Source: Dothistroma septosporum
Taxonomy: Eukaryota > Ascomycota > Dothideomycetes > Mycosphaerellales > Mycosphaerellaceae
Assembly: GCA_002236755.2 (NCBI GenBank)
Contig: NBZP02000033.1
Coordinates: 1,364,262 to 1,428,261, forward strand
DNA length: 64,000 bases
Reading direction: 5' to 3'
Shown one piece after another: positions 38,630 to 50,385 of the stretch. The translations under genes and the position numbers were made by a program. Every line of letters begins with the position of its first letter. Position 1 is the stretch's first letter. The notes under the pieces are model-generated. The model was not told the DNA's origin. It worked only from the letters and a program-made list of their open reading frames with translations, and did not search any database.

Positions 38630-39769
38630 CACTGGGCCACCTGGTGATAATGGCACAGGTGGAGCTGGCTGCCCTGATGCTGGACTCGAACATGTTGGCC
38701 AGACCATCCGCTGTGATCGACGTATCTGACTCCTCGACGCTGAAGCATACGTGCGTGAGGTGGTAGCAAGGTCAGGCTGTGTAGCCAGAACTACATTGTA
38801 TCACACGTCTGAGGAGATGAGGAGACCCATCCGGTATTGCGAAAGATTCACACGCGCAGCAGGCAGGGCTCTGCCCACGACTGGATTTCCCAGTGCCATT
38901 GCTCCAAGGTCCAAGTTCTGTGCCGTCTGAAGAGGAGCACCTGAGTCACGCGGCGCAAAAGATATATGCGAGCTTCGATGAGGAACGTAAGCGTCCTGCA
39001 CCACAGAAATGGGCCTCGACGTGGTGTCAACTTCCATGGGCAGGCGCCTTTGCTGCTCGACCGGCCTGGCTTGGCTAGGTGCCTTATGGCCTGTCCTCGC
39101 TCTTTTGCTGGGCATGATCTGGTCGTCGTTGTCTGTGCGCGAGCGGATCGGAGTAATTTCGCTTGGATCGCCCCAAGCTTGCCCTGCAACTGACCCTCAT
39201 CTTCGGAATTTTTGGGTAGTTCTATTACCTCAGATGCCTTCTTGAGTTCACCGACCACGCGTTTTCTCTCCAGCGAGGTATCCCTTGTATTCGCGCGACG
39301 TCCAGGAGAGTTGATATCCGTGGCCAAGGGCAACGACACCAACGAACGGCCGATCGTCGCGATCAGAAATACCAGAAAAGCACCTATCTATGTCCGGCAT
39401 GCACGATGTGAGGGGGAACTGAGCCGGGATTGGGCCAAATTCCAGGCGACGCGAAATCCGCCATCTCTGAGCTTTGACCAGATGTTCGTATGTGCTTCGT
39501 GGTGAGCATGCATAGATTGCAGCACTGTGGTGCATGTTGTGCAAGCGGTAGCACACAGCAACAGCATTGATGTTGGCGATGCCTGGAAGGCCTTGTTTCA
39601 ATATTTGTATTCACCACATGTACCCTGTATTCTATGCTACGTTCAGCCTTAATGCTTCTTGAGTTCCAGTGCCGTACTGTCAGCGCCGCGCTTCTTTACA
39701 CTCCAGCAGATCGTCTCGGGTATCATATCATCATTCGTCATTCGTATGCCGCCGCTGTTCCAACCAGTA
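38630..39769. other. Spacer, perhaps leader of the helicase relic
   Basis: Minus-strand open stretches 39115-38801 and 39342-38848 read as charged, Ser/Arg-rich protein and could be the disordered N-terminal leader of the helicase gene, but nothing conserved proves it. The rest is featureless and includes the 3' flank of the SRF1-like gene. Confidence 0.3.
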
Positions 39770-40949
39770 CTAGTAGTCGAGTCGCAGCTTTTCTACAACC
39801 CTCAGCACACTGATACTGAAGCACAACAACCATGCCACCAACGCTACGAACAGCACGCCTGTCAGTGCTTTCTGCTTTGAACATATTCCAGGATTGTCGG
39901 GACAAGATCGCGCCACTTGTACAGGGAAATCGCCGACCATCTGCTGAGTATCGTCGAAACAAGCCCAGCTGTCATCGAGGAGGGCGCTGAAGGCTAGAGA
40001 CAAGTTGCTGGCGGAAAAGACGATGAAGTATAAATCACATAGGAGAAGCAGTGTCTTGGCTGCAACAGAGCGTAGACCGAGCCTGGGGTTTGTTAGTGCG
40101 CCATCGACACGAACTCAGATCCGCCAGTACTCACGGCTTGCTCATATATTCGTCCCAAGTAACGTAAGCAATGTATGGCACGCCCACCGACCCAACTATG
40201 ATGCCCATGTATGTGGACGCTTTAGGGGTACATTGGTTGTAAGGATCTGGGTCATCGTTGACCTTGTGGACAGACGATAGGATCGTTCCAGCAACACCAG
40301 CGGCAGCTGCAGAAAAGGCGAGTGTCGTCAGGCGGAACACGAGTGGCACGAAAGCGTTCTTCAGGAGCAGTCTCTGCTTAGTCGTTAGCGTCTGCACTCC
40401 CAACGTCCAGCCCATCATCATTGACAGATCTGTACTCACCCAGAAGAACTTGACGGTCCTTTCTTGCCTCTCTGGACTTATCAGCCATTTGCCTAAGAAC
40501 GCAATACCCTGCATGCCAGTCTGGCCTGCCTTTGCTTGTGGGTTGATATCGTCCTCCTCTTCCCATCCTCTCGTAAAAATGGGCGTATTCGCTGCCATCC
40601 ACTGCGCATCTCTAACCACGCCCTCTTCCTGGTATTCCCGCTGATTCGGTCCCGACTGCATGAACGGAATCCACCGCGTCTGATGATCAGCTATGGGCAT
40701 CGACAGAAGACCCGGTTCTGCCGTTCGATAGGCGTCCCATTTCCGCCCCGGCTCGTACTTTGTTGGTGGTTTATAATGTCGCGTGTTCGGTACTGAAGGT
40801 GTGGGAGCGAGAAATGGCACTTTCTCGTCGCCGTCGTTGAGGTGTACCCATGGAGGTATCGTCCCGGCTTGATGCGGATCGCCGTCGCCTTCTTCCTTGA
40901 CCGGAGACACGACGTTGGCAGGGAGTGGCATTCTCCCCTTCCCACTCAC
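39770..40949 (-). CDS. SRF1: Membrane protein, probable regulator of phospholipase D (SRF1-like)
   Basis: Exons 40949-40440, 40373-40135 and 40082-39770; introns of 66 and 52 nt; product 353 aa. The 66-nt intron is in frame and stop-free, so the unspliced frame reads through it. Residues 1-170 are soluble and Pro/charged-rich (RWIPFMQSGPNQREYQEEG is a recognisable block). Then come four hydrophobic helices: AFVPLVFRLTTLAFSAAAAG, TYMGIIVGSVGVPYIAYVTW, a segment ending LYFIVFSASNLSLAF, and ALTGVLFVALVAWLLCFSIS. A CxxD..C pair between helices 3 and 4 may form a disulfide. The layout fits ascomycete SRF1, which activates Spo14 phospholipase D in yeast. Symbol is tentative. Confidence 0.75.
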
Positions 40950-41491
40950 TCACTCCGACGCCCGTGGCCTTCACTCGTTGAACACCCGATGCTCCGGCAC
41001 GCGAGACTCTCCTGCAGCGTGGTGCAACGTTGTTGGGTACGGAGCAGGACGGAGATGGAAAACGATTTGGATCGTAACTTGGTAAAGATTGACGATCGAC
41101 TTTAGCGGGCGATCCCATCGATTTTGGTGGGGAGCATGACCAGCCACGCTAATTTCAGCTAAACTCATGGGCATGAGATGATTGACATCTGCTCGCCGAG
41201 CCATCGGAAGCAGGCCTGACACGCTTCCTCACAAAACTGCAGTGTTGCAAGCAGACGAGCTCTCGACGAGATGCAGTAGAGCTTACACGCCGAGACGATC
41301 TGCTTCCTGGACCTCGTCCGTTTTCGTGCATTTGTTCCAAAGAACACTCGTGGAGTAGAAACGAGGATGTGTGACTTCGACGAGTGATCACTCATCAAGA
41401 TTCATGCTGTACAAGATTGCATAGCCGCTGTACTGACTACTACGCTGTCCGTTTAAACGCCGCCCTTTCACCAAACAGTATCATATGCACA
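40950..41491. other. Intergenic 542 bp
   Basis: Upstream of SRF1-like and downstream of the sugar transporter (both minus strand). Nothing recognised. Confidence 0.4.
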
Positions 41492-43283
41492 TTACTCTTC
41501 CAAAGTCTTGGTCGGTACGCGCTCAAGTGGAGCGCCAGCCGCCCTCTCCGCAGCCGCGGCATCGCTGCTGTTTCTTCCGGTGGTGAAGCCACTGTCTGGC
41601 TCCTTTGGTACCTGGCTTCCGTCCCATTTCGCGCTGGTGATTGGATTGACCTTCAGAACGTACATTGTATCAATCTCCTCAAGAGACCTGTCCTTGCTTT
41701 CGATGACGAAGAAGAACACAACGAACACGAGTGCAAGACAGCATCCGCCGAAGACCAGGCCGTACAGGTAGTCGATCGCATCGGTGATGAAACGGGTGAA
41801 GAACGATATCAAGAAGTTCCAGAGCCAGTTCGATGCGGTAGCGAGAGCCATGGCAGGAGCGCGATAACGCGAAGGATACATCTCTCCGACCACCGCCCAA
41901 ACGATCGGACCCCAGGTACTGGCGAATGCGGCGATGAACAGGCAGGAGAAGACGATCAGGACGTTGCCCGGAGCCGGAGTTGCCTGAGGGTTGTTCTGGT
42001 CCAGGGCGAAATGGCCAACGAAGGAGTAGACCATGAAGCACATGAACATCCAAGCAGCGCCAATCATGAGGGCGTTGCGTCGGCCGCACTTCTGCACGAC
42101 GTAAAGGCCACCGAAAGTGCAGACCACGTTGACCGTACCGAGGATGATCTGAGTAACGTAGCTGTCGTTGAGACCGGTGGCCTTGAAGATGGTGGTTCCA
42201 TAGTAGAAGCTATCGGGCATACGTTAGCTATACTGCCTTAGGCAAAGGGGCAGGAGCCGTCGAAGCTGCCATGTATAGAATATGATCATGCTTACAAGAA
42301 ATTGGCGCCAGTGAGCTGCTGACCTGCCTGCAGGACGATGCCAAGGACAACACGGTAGAACATGCGAGGACCAGTCAGGAACTCGTGCCACTTGGTGACA
42401 CCACCTGCATGCTCTTCATCGAGCTTGACCCGGATGTCGTTGATCAAGATGTTGACTTCGCGCGAGTCTGGTGCAAGACCACCGAGTCTGGCGATAGTAG
42501 TGCGTGCCTCTTCCTCTCGGCCGACTCTGTAAGCATAGCGAGGTGACTCCGGGAGAAACAGGATACCCGCTCCGAGGATCAGGGCCCATAGGAAGGAAAG
42601 ACCGTTGGGTATGCGCCACGATGCACTACTGGCATCGTTGTGAGTTCCGTAACAGACCATCTCCGCAGTCCAGATACCCAGGGTGATGAAGAGTTGGTAG
42701 GAAGACACCAGCACCCCACGAATGCGGGCTGGCGAGCTCTCCGACTGGTACATTGGAACAAGCACAGACAGAGCGCCAATGCCGAGACCATTGACGAGAC
42801 GTCCTATGGCAAACTGATACCACGCGGTGTCGGAAGAGATCTCGATTACTGTTCCCACACAGCAGAAGAATGCAGATACAGAGATCGATAATCGTCGTCC
42901 AGTGACATCTGCCATCTTGCCAGAGATCAAGGCACCAAAGAGAGAGCCGACGCAGAGAAGACCGGTAATGGTACCTTGGCGGGCAGCGGAGAAGACGATA
43001 GTGCCATCATCCTGGACTTGACCGAAGCGTTGACCGTAATTTTCCATTTGAAAGAAGCCAGAGATTTGACCAGAGACATACCCGAACCTGGAACAGTGCT
43101 GTCAGCGAAGAGCTTTGTGCGCGTTCGTGTGCGGGGAACCTACATGAAGCCACCAATACTGGCGACCAGTCCCAGGTACACGGCAATAAAAGTGACCTTG
43201 CCGCCAACTGGCACAGGGGAAGCAGTCTTCTCCAGCTGGTTGGCATGTTGAGCCTCACGCTCAGTCCGCTTGAGGAAAGGCAT
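41492..43283 (-). CDS. MFS sugar transporter (fungal hexose transporter family)
   Basis: Proton-linked or facilitative hexose carrier of the plasma membrane. Exons 43283-43144, 43087-42296 and 42209-41492 over introns of 56 and 86 nt; product 549 aa, 12 helices. The first donor (GTAGGT at 43143) is fixed because otherwise TAG stops the frame; splicing gives SIGGFMFGYVSGQISGFF, the helix-1 motif. Other family marks: GKMADVTGRRLSIS, GRLVNGLGIGALSVLVPMYQSE (PETSP-like loop), FLPESPRYAYRVGREEEA (PESPR motif), QQLTGANFFYYGTTIF (sugar-contact helix 7) and GPIVWAVVGEMYPSRYRA. The C-terminus is Ser/Ala-rich. Substrate is inferred as a hexose. Confidence 0.9.
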
Positions 43284-44878
43284 CGTCAATCGACAGGACA
43301 CTTGGTGAGGTTGCTAGGAAGGACGGGAGTGAGAGGAGAAGAGGAGGAAGGACGCGGATCAGCAGCCTACTTTTAAGCACTCCAGTATCCAACCATGAGA
43401 CGCCGCGCCATGGCCGCTGGAGTCGTGGGGCCTCACATTCGGAGGCCCGTGGCAAGCCCCAATGTCAGAATGCAACTCTGGCGGGCATGCGGGACGCAGA
43501 GCTTGCCGCCTCCGTTGTGTCTGCCACCTGTGCTCGGCTGGAGCGTGTTTGGACCAGGTGCTATACTACTCTCATGTAGAGATGGGTCTATCGTGCGCCC
43601 TTGATGTGGGCCACGGCAGGAAAGATCCGAGAAGTGAAGTGTCCACGGTCCTGTCAATTCACACCTACCTGGTGACCATATCACGTCTGGGAAGAATCGG
43701 CATCGAGGGATGGTGTTATGCCAGCGACCGGTGAACGCTGTGTAGCGCGAGCATGATATCTCAAGGCCAGACATTCGGGACTTGAGGAAAGCTTTTGCTC
43801 GCAGCAATTACCTCTAGTCCTAGTCTGGGCACTTTGACGGGCTTTCGCCTACCGCTGAGAGAGGCGAGTTGAGGCTTGACGACCTATGGCTGTGGATCCA
43901 CGCGCGCACGCAAACAGGGTATAATGCTGGCTCGATTGATGAAAGATTCTGTCCACAAGGTGGCATCGTAACACGCCGTCCATATTGATGTGCGCAGACC
44001 ACTTTCTCGGCAGACAGGGATTGATGGGGCGGGCCGCGTGCATGGGTATCCTGCTGGCAGAGCCCCTGCCGATAGATCTCTACGTCCTCCCAATGTTGCG
44101 CGTGAATATGTTTCGAGAATATGAAGTCAACATGCTGGATGCTGAAGGCGAGTAACGTGTCACAAGCGCCTCCGAAAGACCTCCTGCTTCTAGATCGTAC
44201 TCCGTAGATTGGACACAGGAGACGGTGGGCCACCCGGTATTGGTTCTAGATACCGCCGTAAAGTGGCCGACACTCGGCCCACCTTCGAGACCGGCCGTCG
44301 GCCCTCTGTCGAAGCAAGAGAGGGCGAAATTCGGGATCGGATAAACCAGCGCGTGCCATGAAGAAAGTAGACTTTTCAGTTGCAGGCAACAAGTTTGACT
44401 TGGCGCATGCACACGCTGCGCTAGGAGGATGCAATGGAAGACACGAAGAATGTTGCTGGAGACGGCAACTGTGGCGGCAACCGAAAGGGTGATCCACACA
44501 TGTGTTGCGCGCTCGCGCTTGATTTTGTCACCGGAACATCGAACGAACGTGGTCATCTGCATGACATGGAGCACGTGAGCGATACCATTCCCATGACCCG
44601 AAGCCAGAGAGCAGCATGGCGTACCACGGCGCGGTTTTGAAGATTCGAAGTGAGTGCTAGTAGAGGCAACGCAACCCCGAGGTGTCCATCGTCCACTGAG
44701 TGCCAGTCCACGAAACCAGCTTTGTCGAGACGACGTGATGCTATTCTGTACAAGTTGGGACCGATTCCGCAGAGACTCTAGCCATCAATACTGAAGCACG
44801 CCTGGAATCCCCAACGCCAGTATATCTCGAGACCATGGCCTCATCGTTGACCTCGCAGAGCCAGTAATTTGCACTTGT
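43284..44878. other. Intergenic 1.6 kb
   Basis: Upstream of the sugar transporter and downstream of the Sec14-like gene. Short ORFs on both strands carry no family signal. A sizeable regulatory region for the transporter is plausible but no motif is defended. Confidence 0.45.
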
Positions 44879-46195
44879 CTACAGGGTGAGTTTACCAACT
44901 CCTTCAGCTGCTGAGTCAACAGCATGGCTCTGCACGATAGTCTCGCTCGCCTGCCCCGTTCCTTGCTGGAGAGATGGATGATTGCCCCCCCGAAGGTACT
45001 CTTCATATTCGCCGATCCGCTGCCCGGCCTCCTCCCATCGCTTACGGTATGCATCACGCCTCCTTTTGCACTCCTCGTCGAACGCGGGCCAGTAGATCGC
45101 ATGATCGTACTCGAAGTCGAGTTCGCCACCGTCATCCTTCCAGAGCTGCTCCACAGGGATGTACTTCCTGAGATCCTCATTGAATTTCATCTTCTCCCTC
45201 GTGACGGGGTCGATGAAAGGACTGATGAGCTTGAAGAAGGTATTGACATACCACGGTGTCTTGCTAATCAGTGCTTTCCCCAAACGCTCGGGGTTGTGTC
45301 CCTGGAGGATGTTCAAGACTGCTCTTGCTTGACCCACCGACGGAGTAGTGCCACTAGCAGCACCCTGGAAGTTTATGATCAAGGCACTGTTCTCCACACC
45401 AGCCGGCATCATGTCGATTGTCCGGTCGAGCATGTAGCACAGATGGTGTATCTGCCTGTCCGACATCTTGGTGTTCTGCTTTCCAGGATTGAGGTAAAGA
45501 CATGGCCGCCCCTCGTTGTCATAACCAAGCTGTACCTGCTTGCCCGTCTCATTCTCCGGACTGATGTAGTCGTGGGTGAAAGTATCTGCGCCGTATTCTC
45601 TTCGCCAACTCAATGTTTCTTGCAATCTCCTCACGGCATCCGCAGGTCTCCACTTGGTCGCACGTAGATATCGGAGCAAGCACTCTCTGGTCAAAAACAT
45701 GCGCTCGTACTCTTCAATAGGTGCTTGCGCGGCGCCCTTGGCAGTCGAGGTAGGGATCGTCGTCCACTGAGACACCTGTTCCCGAACTGCTGTATATTTC
45801 GTCTCTTGCTCCGCTGAGAGCCTCGACTGTGGTGGAATCATGCTGTGTCGTGAAGGCTTCGGGATCGGGGTCTTCAACGGGCCATTGGCAGGCGGCATCC
45901 ATTCCTCCTCCTCTCGCTCGGCACCTGCAGTAGTCTGTGTGGCGCTGCTGGCCGGTGTATCGGCCGTCTGATGTTGCGACGAGACAGCAGAAACGAAGGA
46001 CGCTGGCCGGGAATTCTCGTCTGTCGTTCCATTCATCTTGGGCCTGTCGGTCTCGGTTCCAATGGCGCCACTTGGGCTGTTGTCCGTCATCCTGCCAGGC
46101 GCTGGGTACTGTACGCCGAGAGAAGTCGAAGAATGTACGATTGCAGGGGAAAGAGCGAGTGGACGACCTGAATTTGGCAGGTCAGCGTTGCTCAT
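44879..46195 (-). CDS. Sec14-domain phosphatidylinositol transfer protein (PDR16-like)
   Basis: Lipid-exchange protein moving phosphatidylinositol and other lipids between membranes. One exon, 438 aa. Residues 1-125 are disordered. The CRAL-TRIO-N helix region runs from LTRECLLRYLRATKWRPADAVRRLQETLSWRREYG. The CRAL-TRIO lipid-binding fold then shows GYDNEGRPCLYLNPGKQNT, MLDRTIDMMPAGVENSALI and the gate region HNPERLGKALISKTPWYVNTFFKLISPFIDPVTREKM. The closing block DDGGELDFEYDHAIYWPAF is close to yeast Pdr16. The tail is charged and may be regulatory. Specific lipid cargo unknown. Confidence 0.88.
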   Translation of the reverse strand: MSNADLPNSGRPLALSPAIVHSSTSLGVQYPAPGRMTDNSPSGAIGTETDRPKMNGTTDENSRPASFVSAVSSQHQTADTPASSATQTTAGAEREEEEWMPPANGPLKTPIPKPSRHSMIPPQSRLSAEQETKYTAVREQVSQWTTIPTSTAKGAAQAPIEEYERMFLTRECLLRYLRATKWRPADAVRRLQETLSWRREYGADTFTHDYISPENETGKQVQLGYDNEGRPCLYLNPGKQNTKMSDRQIHHLCYMLDRTIDMMPAGVENSALIINFQGAASGTTPSVGQARAVLNILQGHNPERLGKALISKTPWYVNTFFKLISPFIDPVTREKMKFNEDLRKYIPVEQLWKDDGGELDFEYDHAIYWPAFDEECKRRRDAYRKRWEEAGQRIGEYEEYLRGGNHPSLQQGTGQASETIVQSHAVDSAAEGVGKLTL

Positions 46196-47334
46196 AGGGA
46201 GAAAGGAAGGATGTCGCGATGGACCAGTGATGCAGCCCTACCTCCGCAGCTGCTCCGCCTGCAACAATAATAACCTGGGCTAGCTTTGGACCCTGACAGT
46301 TTGGCGTTAAGGAAGAGTTTGCGCTGGCAGCAGGTCGCAGATGCCCTCACTCTGTTGTTCGTGACACCCGGCCTGTCGACGGTAATAACCTTTGTGTCTC
46401 TCCGCTGAACGAGCAGTATGCTCGCACATTCAACGACCAGTTATTAACAGCGACTCGACCGAGCGTTCATCTCATCCGCACGCGCTCGCTTCCGGGCCTC
46501 CGAGTGACGTCTGTGGATGCAAGATGGATCCGACCCGAATGCATGTAAGCTCCAGAGTCCCAGAGTCCTGGACAAAGGGTGCTCCTATTCCCAGCCCGAC
46601 GTATACGAGCATTGTTAAGGATCAAGACGGAGCATGACAGTCGACCGCATCAACGCATACGAGGCCATTGGATGGCCGCAATTGCGACACGCTCAGCGCA
46701 CCTCGCTATCACGCCCATGGCCGGCTGCGGAGCCCCGAGCGGTGGCCACTGGTTGCGAGATCCATTCAGTGGCTATTGCTGGTGAAAGACTCGTGTTCCT
46801 GGTCTAATCTCGCCAATGCCGCAGACAGCTCAGTCTATAGTCATTTGCTCGCGTGCTGGCATTTGATAGTCGGTGCTTGATGCATCATTCTCTGCAGAAA
46901 AGCTAGCTACAAAACGAGTCCCGCATCGAATGGTCACACATTGCACGTGCTTAGTAGTCTTCTCACGGGTTTCAGCTATCATCCTCTGAACACAATGACA
47001 TGTGGGCAATGACATGTGCGCAGGGCATGAAGCAGGAAGTGGATGGTGAAAGTTCGCGCCACGTCGGACGGAAAGAGCTCCTGCTGCTGAACCCTGGAAG
47101 GAGCTTTGCCGAATTTAGATCGTGAAGACATGTGTCCTCGACGACGAGTCTCTCGCCGGATAAAAACACCTCGCACTTCATCACCGCCTTCCAGACCATA
47201 CTTGGACAGCATCGAATGCTCCGACTCTCCTATATCTCGACAGTACGCGGCTTCCAATGCCTCGATAATCCTTCCCACGAGCGACGAACGTCAACGGCAC
47301 GACCATATACACATTTCTTCACACATCGCACGAA
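46196..47334. other. Intergenic 1.1 kb between divergent genes
   Basis: Holds the promoters of the Sec14-like gene and of LHS1. An ER-stress element for LHS1 could be here, but I found no motif I can defend. No gene seen. Confidence 0.4.
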
Positions 47335-50300
47335 ATGAGCCCTCTAGGCAGGCGGCGCGCTGGCGCAATGTCGCCACTAGCATTATGCCTGAGTTTCTTG
47401 CTCTTCATAAGCTCCGCGAGCGCTGCCGTGCTTGGCATCGACTTTGGAACAGAACATATAAAAGCAGTCCTCGTGAAGCCAGGCATTCCATTCGACATCG
47501 TCTTGACAAAAGACTCGAAAAGGAAAGAGGTCGCAGCAGTAGCATTTAAGCCTATTCGAGACTCCAAGGGCAACTTCATTACCGACGCAGGAAGCTACCC
47601 AGAGCGTGCATACGGCGGTGATGCTCTCTCACTACAAGGTCGATTTCCCGGCGAAGTCTTCCCAAACTTGAAGTTTCTGTTGGGGATTCCATCAGGAAGC
47701 GAAGGAGACGCGACCAGATCGATCTACAAGCACAGATACCCTGGTCTACAGATGCAAGAGTCCACCGAACTCGGGACAACGGTCATCAAGAGCTCGGCTT
47801 TCCCTGAAGATGCCCGGGCTTTCAGTGTTGAAGAGTTGGTCGCAATGGAGCTGGCCAACATCAAGCGCAATGCTCAAAACATGGCAGGCATGGGAAGCAG
47901 CGTGGACGACGTGGTCATTACTATTCCTCCATTCTACACGGCTGACGAGAGGCAAGCGATCATGAAGGCCGCAGGCTTCGCCGGATTTCAGGTCAATGGT
48001 CTTATCTCCGACGGTCTAGCTGTCGGTCTCGACTACGCAAAGCCAAGGACATTTCCCGAAGTCACTAAGGGCGAGAACCCAGAATATCACATGGTCTTCG
48101 ACATGGGCGCGGGGTCCACGACTGCGACCGTCATGCGCTTCCAATCGCGAAGCGTGAAAGATACTGGCCGCTTCAACAAGACAGTGCAAGAAGTAGCCGT
48201 GGTTGGTGCTGGATGGGATCGGACACTCGGCGGGGATGCTCTGAACCACGTTATCGTGGACGACTACGTAAAGAAGCTGTTGACCAAACCTGCGTTGAAG
48301 AGCCGCGGAACGACAGAAGACGACATCAAGAAGAACGGACGCATCATGGCTCGTTTCTGGAAGGAGGCTGAGAGGGCCAGGCAGATCCTCAGTGCAAACA
48401 CGGAGGTCAGCAGTGGCTTCGAAGAGATTATGCCAGACATCGACTTCCGTTGCAAGATGTCGCGTGCCGAGTACGAGAAGCTGACCGAGTCGTTCGCTGA
48501 TCGCGTTCAGATCCCACTCAAGGATGCGTTGAAGATGGCCGATCTCAAGGTTGAGGATTTGAACTCCGTTATTCTGCACGGAGGTGCGGTTCGTACTCCG
48601 TTCGTTCAAACTAAGCTTCAAGGTGTCGTTGTCGACTCAGGCAAGCTTCGCAGCAATGTGAACGCTGACGAGTCCGCTGTCTTTGGTGCCGCATTCAAAG
48701 CGGCTGCACTCTCGCCAAGCTTCAAGGTCAAGGAAATCCGTGACTCTGATGTTGCTGGATATGCAGCAACCCTAGTGTACGACGATCATGGCAAGGAGCG
48801 CAGGAAGCCACTTTTCGAAGCCAACTCGCCCGTTGGCGCCGGTTCCACGACTAAGCAGGTCACTTTCAAGGACCAAGAGGACTTTTCCTTCGGCTTTGTG
48901 CAAAGTGTTGGCGGTGTCGACAGACCAGTTATGAAAGTGCAATCGAACAACCTCACAGCCTCTGTTGAGGAACTGATCCGTATTGCGGGCTGTGGTAAGG
49001 AGTCAATTGACACAAAGTTCAGTGTGCGACTTGGGCTGCCACTCGGACTGCCTGACATTTCTGGAGGAAGCGTTAGCTGCGAAATTGATCCAAGCAAGAA
49101 GACTGGCAGCATTGGGGATTCTGTGAAGGGCTGGCTTGGCTTTGGCAAGGGCGATCAGCAGCCTATAGGTGGTGACGAGGCTGACGGTCCTATCGAGCAA
49201 GTTGACGCAAAGGAATCAGCAAGCTCTGATTCGGCCATTTCGCCATCGATGGATTCTGCAAGCAGCTCCAAGGCGCCAGAGCCACCGAAGAAGCAAACCG
49301 AAGTCATTCCACTGAAGTGGACTAGTCTTCCGGACGGCAACCCTCAGCCGGCACCGGATGCGATAATGCAGATGTTGCAGCGTCTGAAGGATTTCGATCT
49401 TTCAGACAAAGCGCGGTATGCTCGTGATGAAGCACAAAACATTCTGGAGAGCTACACCTACACAGTTCGTGACTTCCTCGAGAATCAAGTCTACGAGAAG
49501 GTAAGCACAAAGTCGCAGCGGGACGTGATCAGCAGCACTCTGCAATCGACGAAGGAGTGGATGGAGTCTGGTGATCTTTCAAAGGCCACCACGGAGACTC
49601 TCAAAGAGAAACGTGAGGCCTTGAAGAAGCTCGTTGAGCCAGTTCAACTCCGACTCAAGGAGAGCACCGGCCGATCAGAAACCGTGGAAGGCCTACAAAA
49701 GTCGCTCGACCAACTGCAGAAAGGCATACTACGACTCGAGTCTGCCGCATCGAAGGCTGCTGCAAGTCTAGCAAGCGCCGCAACGGCGTCAACGAAGACG
49801 TCAAGTACAACCGAAGCAAAGGCATCGTCTGATGCCGATGATCTCGAGGAGCTGGATACCGAGACGCCACCAACTCCAAGCGAGACCCCTGCCGCTATCG
49901 ACCCGTACGAAGGCATGGACCTGACCGTGGTGAATGAAACCTACAACTCTATCTCGAAGTGGCTGAAGGAGACAGTCGCAGAACAGGAAAAGCTAAAGCC
50001 ATACGAGGACCCGGTGTTCCTCTCACGAGATGCGCAGCGCAAGAGCGAAGAGATCGCCAAAGCACTTCAGGACTTGGTTCAGAAGACGACGAAGGCCAAG
50101 GCAGCGAAGGCGAAAAAGCCTAAGACAACCAAGTCAAAGACGGCGAAGCCGAGCAAAGCTACTGCTGATCCAGCGGCTGATGCAGAAGAACCCGTCCCGG
50201 CCGAAGCTGCTGCTGAAGATCCCGCTGCGGCAGAGCTACTAAGGACAAACGAAGCCGCCAACTCAGAAGCCGCTGAGGTGCCAGAACAGAAGCCGGTGAA

Positions 50301-50385
50301 GGGTGGTGAAAGCATTGAAGATATGCTCAAGTGGATGAAGAAAGATGGCAAGGAGGAGCCCGACAGGGAACATGAAGAATTGTAG
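47335..50385 (+). CDS. LHS1: ER lumenal Hsp70-like chaperone LHS1
   Basis: Hsp110/Grp170-type chaperone that helps import and folding in the ER and acts as nucleotide-exchange factor for Kar2/BiP. One exon, 1016 aa. A signal peptide spans about residues 1-31 (ALCLSFLLFISSASA); a second Met at residue 12 could also start it. The Hsp70 ATPase domain begins AVLGIDFGTEHIKAVLV and includes the phosphate loop MVFDMGAGSTTATV and a DnaK-like HGGAVRTPFVQ block. The C-terminal half is the extended Grp170 helical region with acidic/Ala/Lys-rich linkers. It ends REHEEL, an HDEL-like retrieval signal. Homologues range from about 880 to 1000 aa. Confidence 0.92.
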   Translation: MSPLGRRRAGAMSPLALCLSFLLFISSASAAVLGIDFGTEHIKAVLVKPGIPFDIVLTKDSKRKEVAAVAFKPIRDSKGNFITDAGSYPERAYGGDALSLQGRFPGEVFPNLKFLLGIPSGSEGDATRSIYKHRYPGLQMQESTELGTTVIKSSAFPEDARAFSVEELVAMELANIKRNAQNMAGMGSSVDDVVITIPPFYTADERQAIMKAAGFAGFQVNGLISDGLAVGLDYAKPRTFPEVTKGENPEYHMVFDMGAGSTTATVMRFQSRSVKDTGRFNKTVQEVAVVGAGWDRTLGGDALNHVIVDDYVKKLLTKPALKSRGTTEDDIKKNGRIMARFWKEAERARQILSANTEVSSGFEEIMPDIDFRCKMSRAEYEKLTESFADRVQIPLKDALKMADLKVEDLNSVILHGGAVRTPFVQTKLQGVVVDSGKLRSNVNADESAVFGAAFKAAALSPSFKVKEIRDSDVAGYAATLVYDDHGKERRKPLFEANSPVGAGSTTKQVTFKDQEDFSFGFVQSVGGVDRPVMKVQSNNLTASVEELIRIAGCGKESIDTKFSVRLGLPLGLPDISGGSVSCEIDPSKKTGSIGDSVKGWLGFGKGDQQPIGGDEADGPIEQVDAKESASSDSAISPSMDSASSSKAPEPPKKQTEVIPLKWTSLPDGNPQPAPDAIMQMLQRLKDFDLSDKARYARDEAQNILESYTYTVRDFLENQVYEKVSTKSQRDVISSTLQSTKEWMESGDLSKATTETLKEKREALKKLVEPVQLRLKESTGRSETVEGLQKSLDQLQKGILRLESAASKAAASLASAATASTKTSSTTEAKASSDADDLEELDTETPPTPSETPAAIDPYEGMDLTVVNETYNSISKWLKETVAEQEKLKPYEDPVFLSRDAQRKSEEIAKALQDLVQKTTKAKAAKAKKPKTTKSKTAKPSKATADPAADAEEPVPAEAAAEDPAAAELLRTNEAANSEAAEVPEQKPVKGGESIEDMLKWMKKDGKEEPDREHEEL

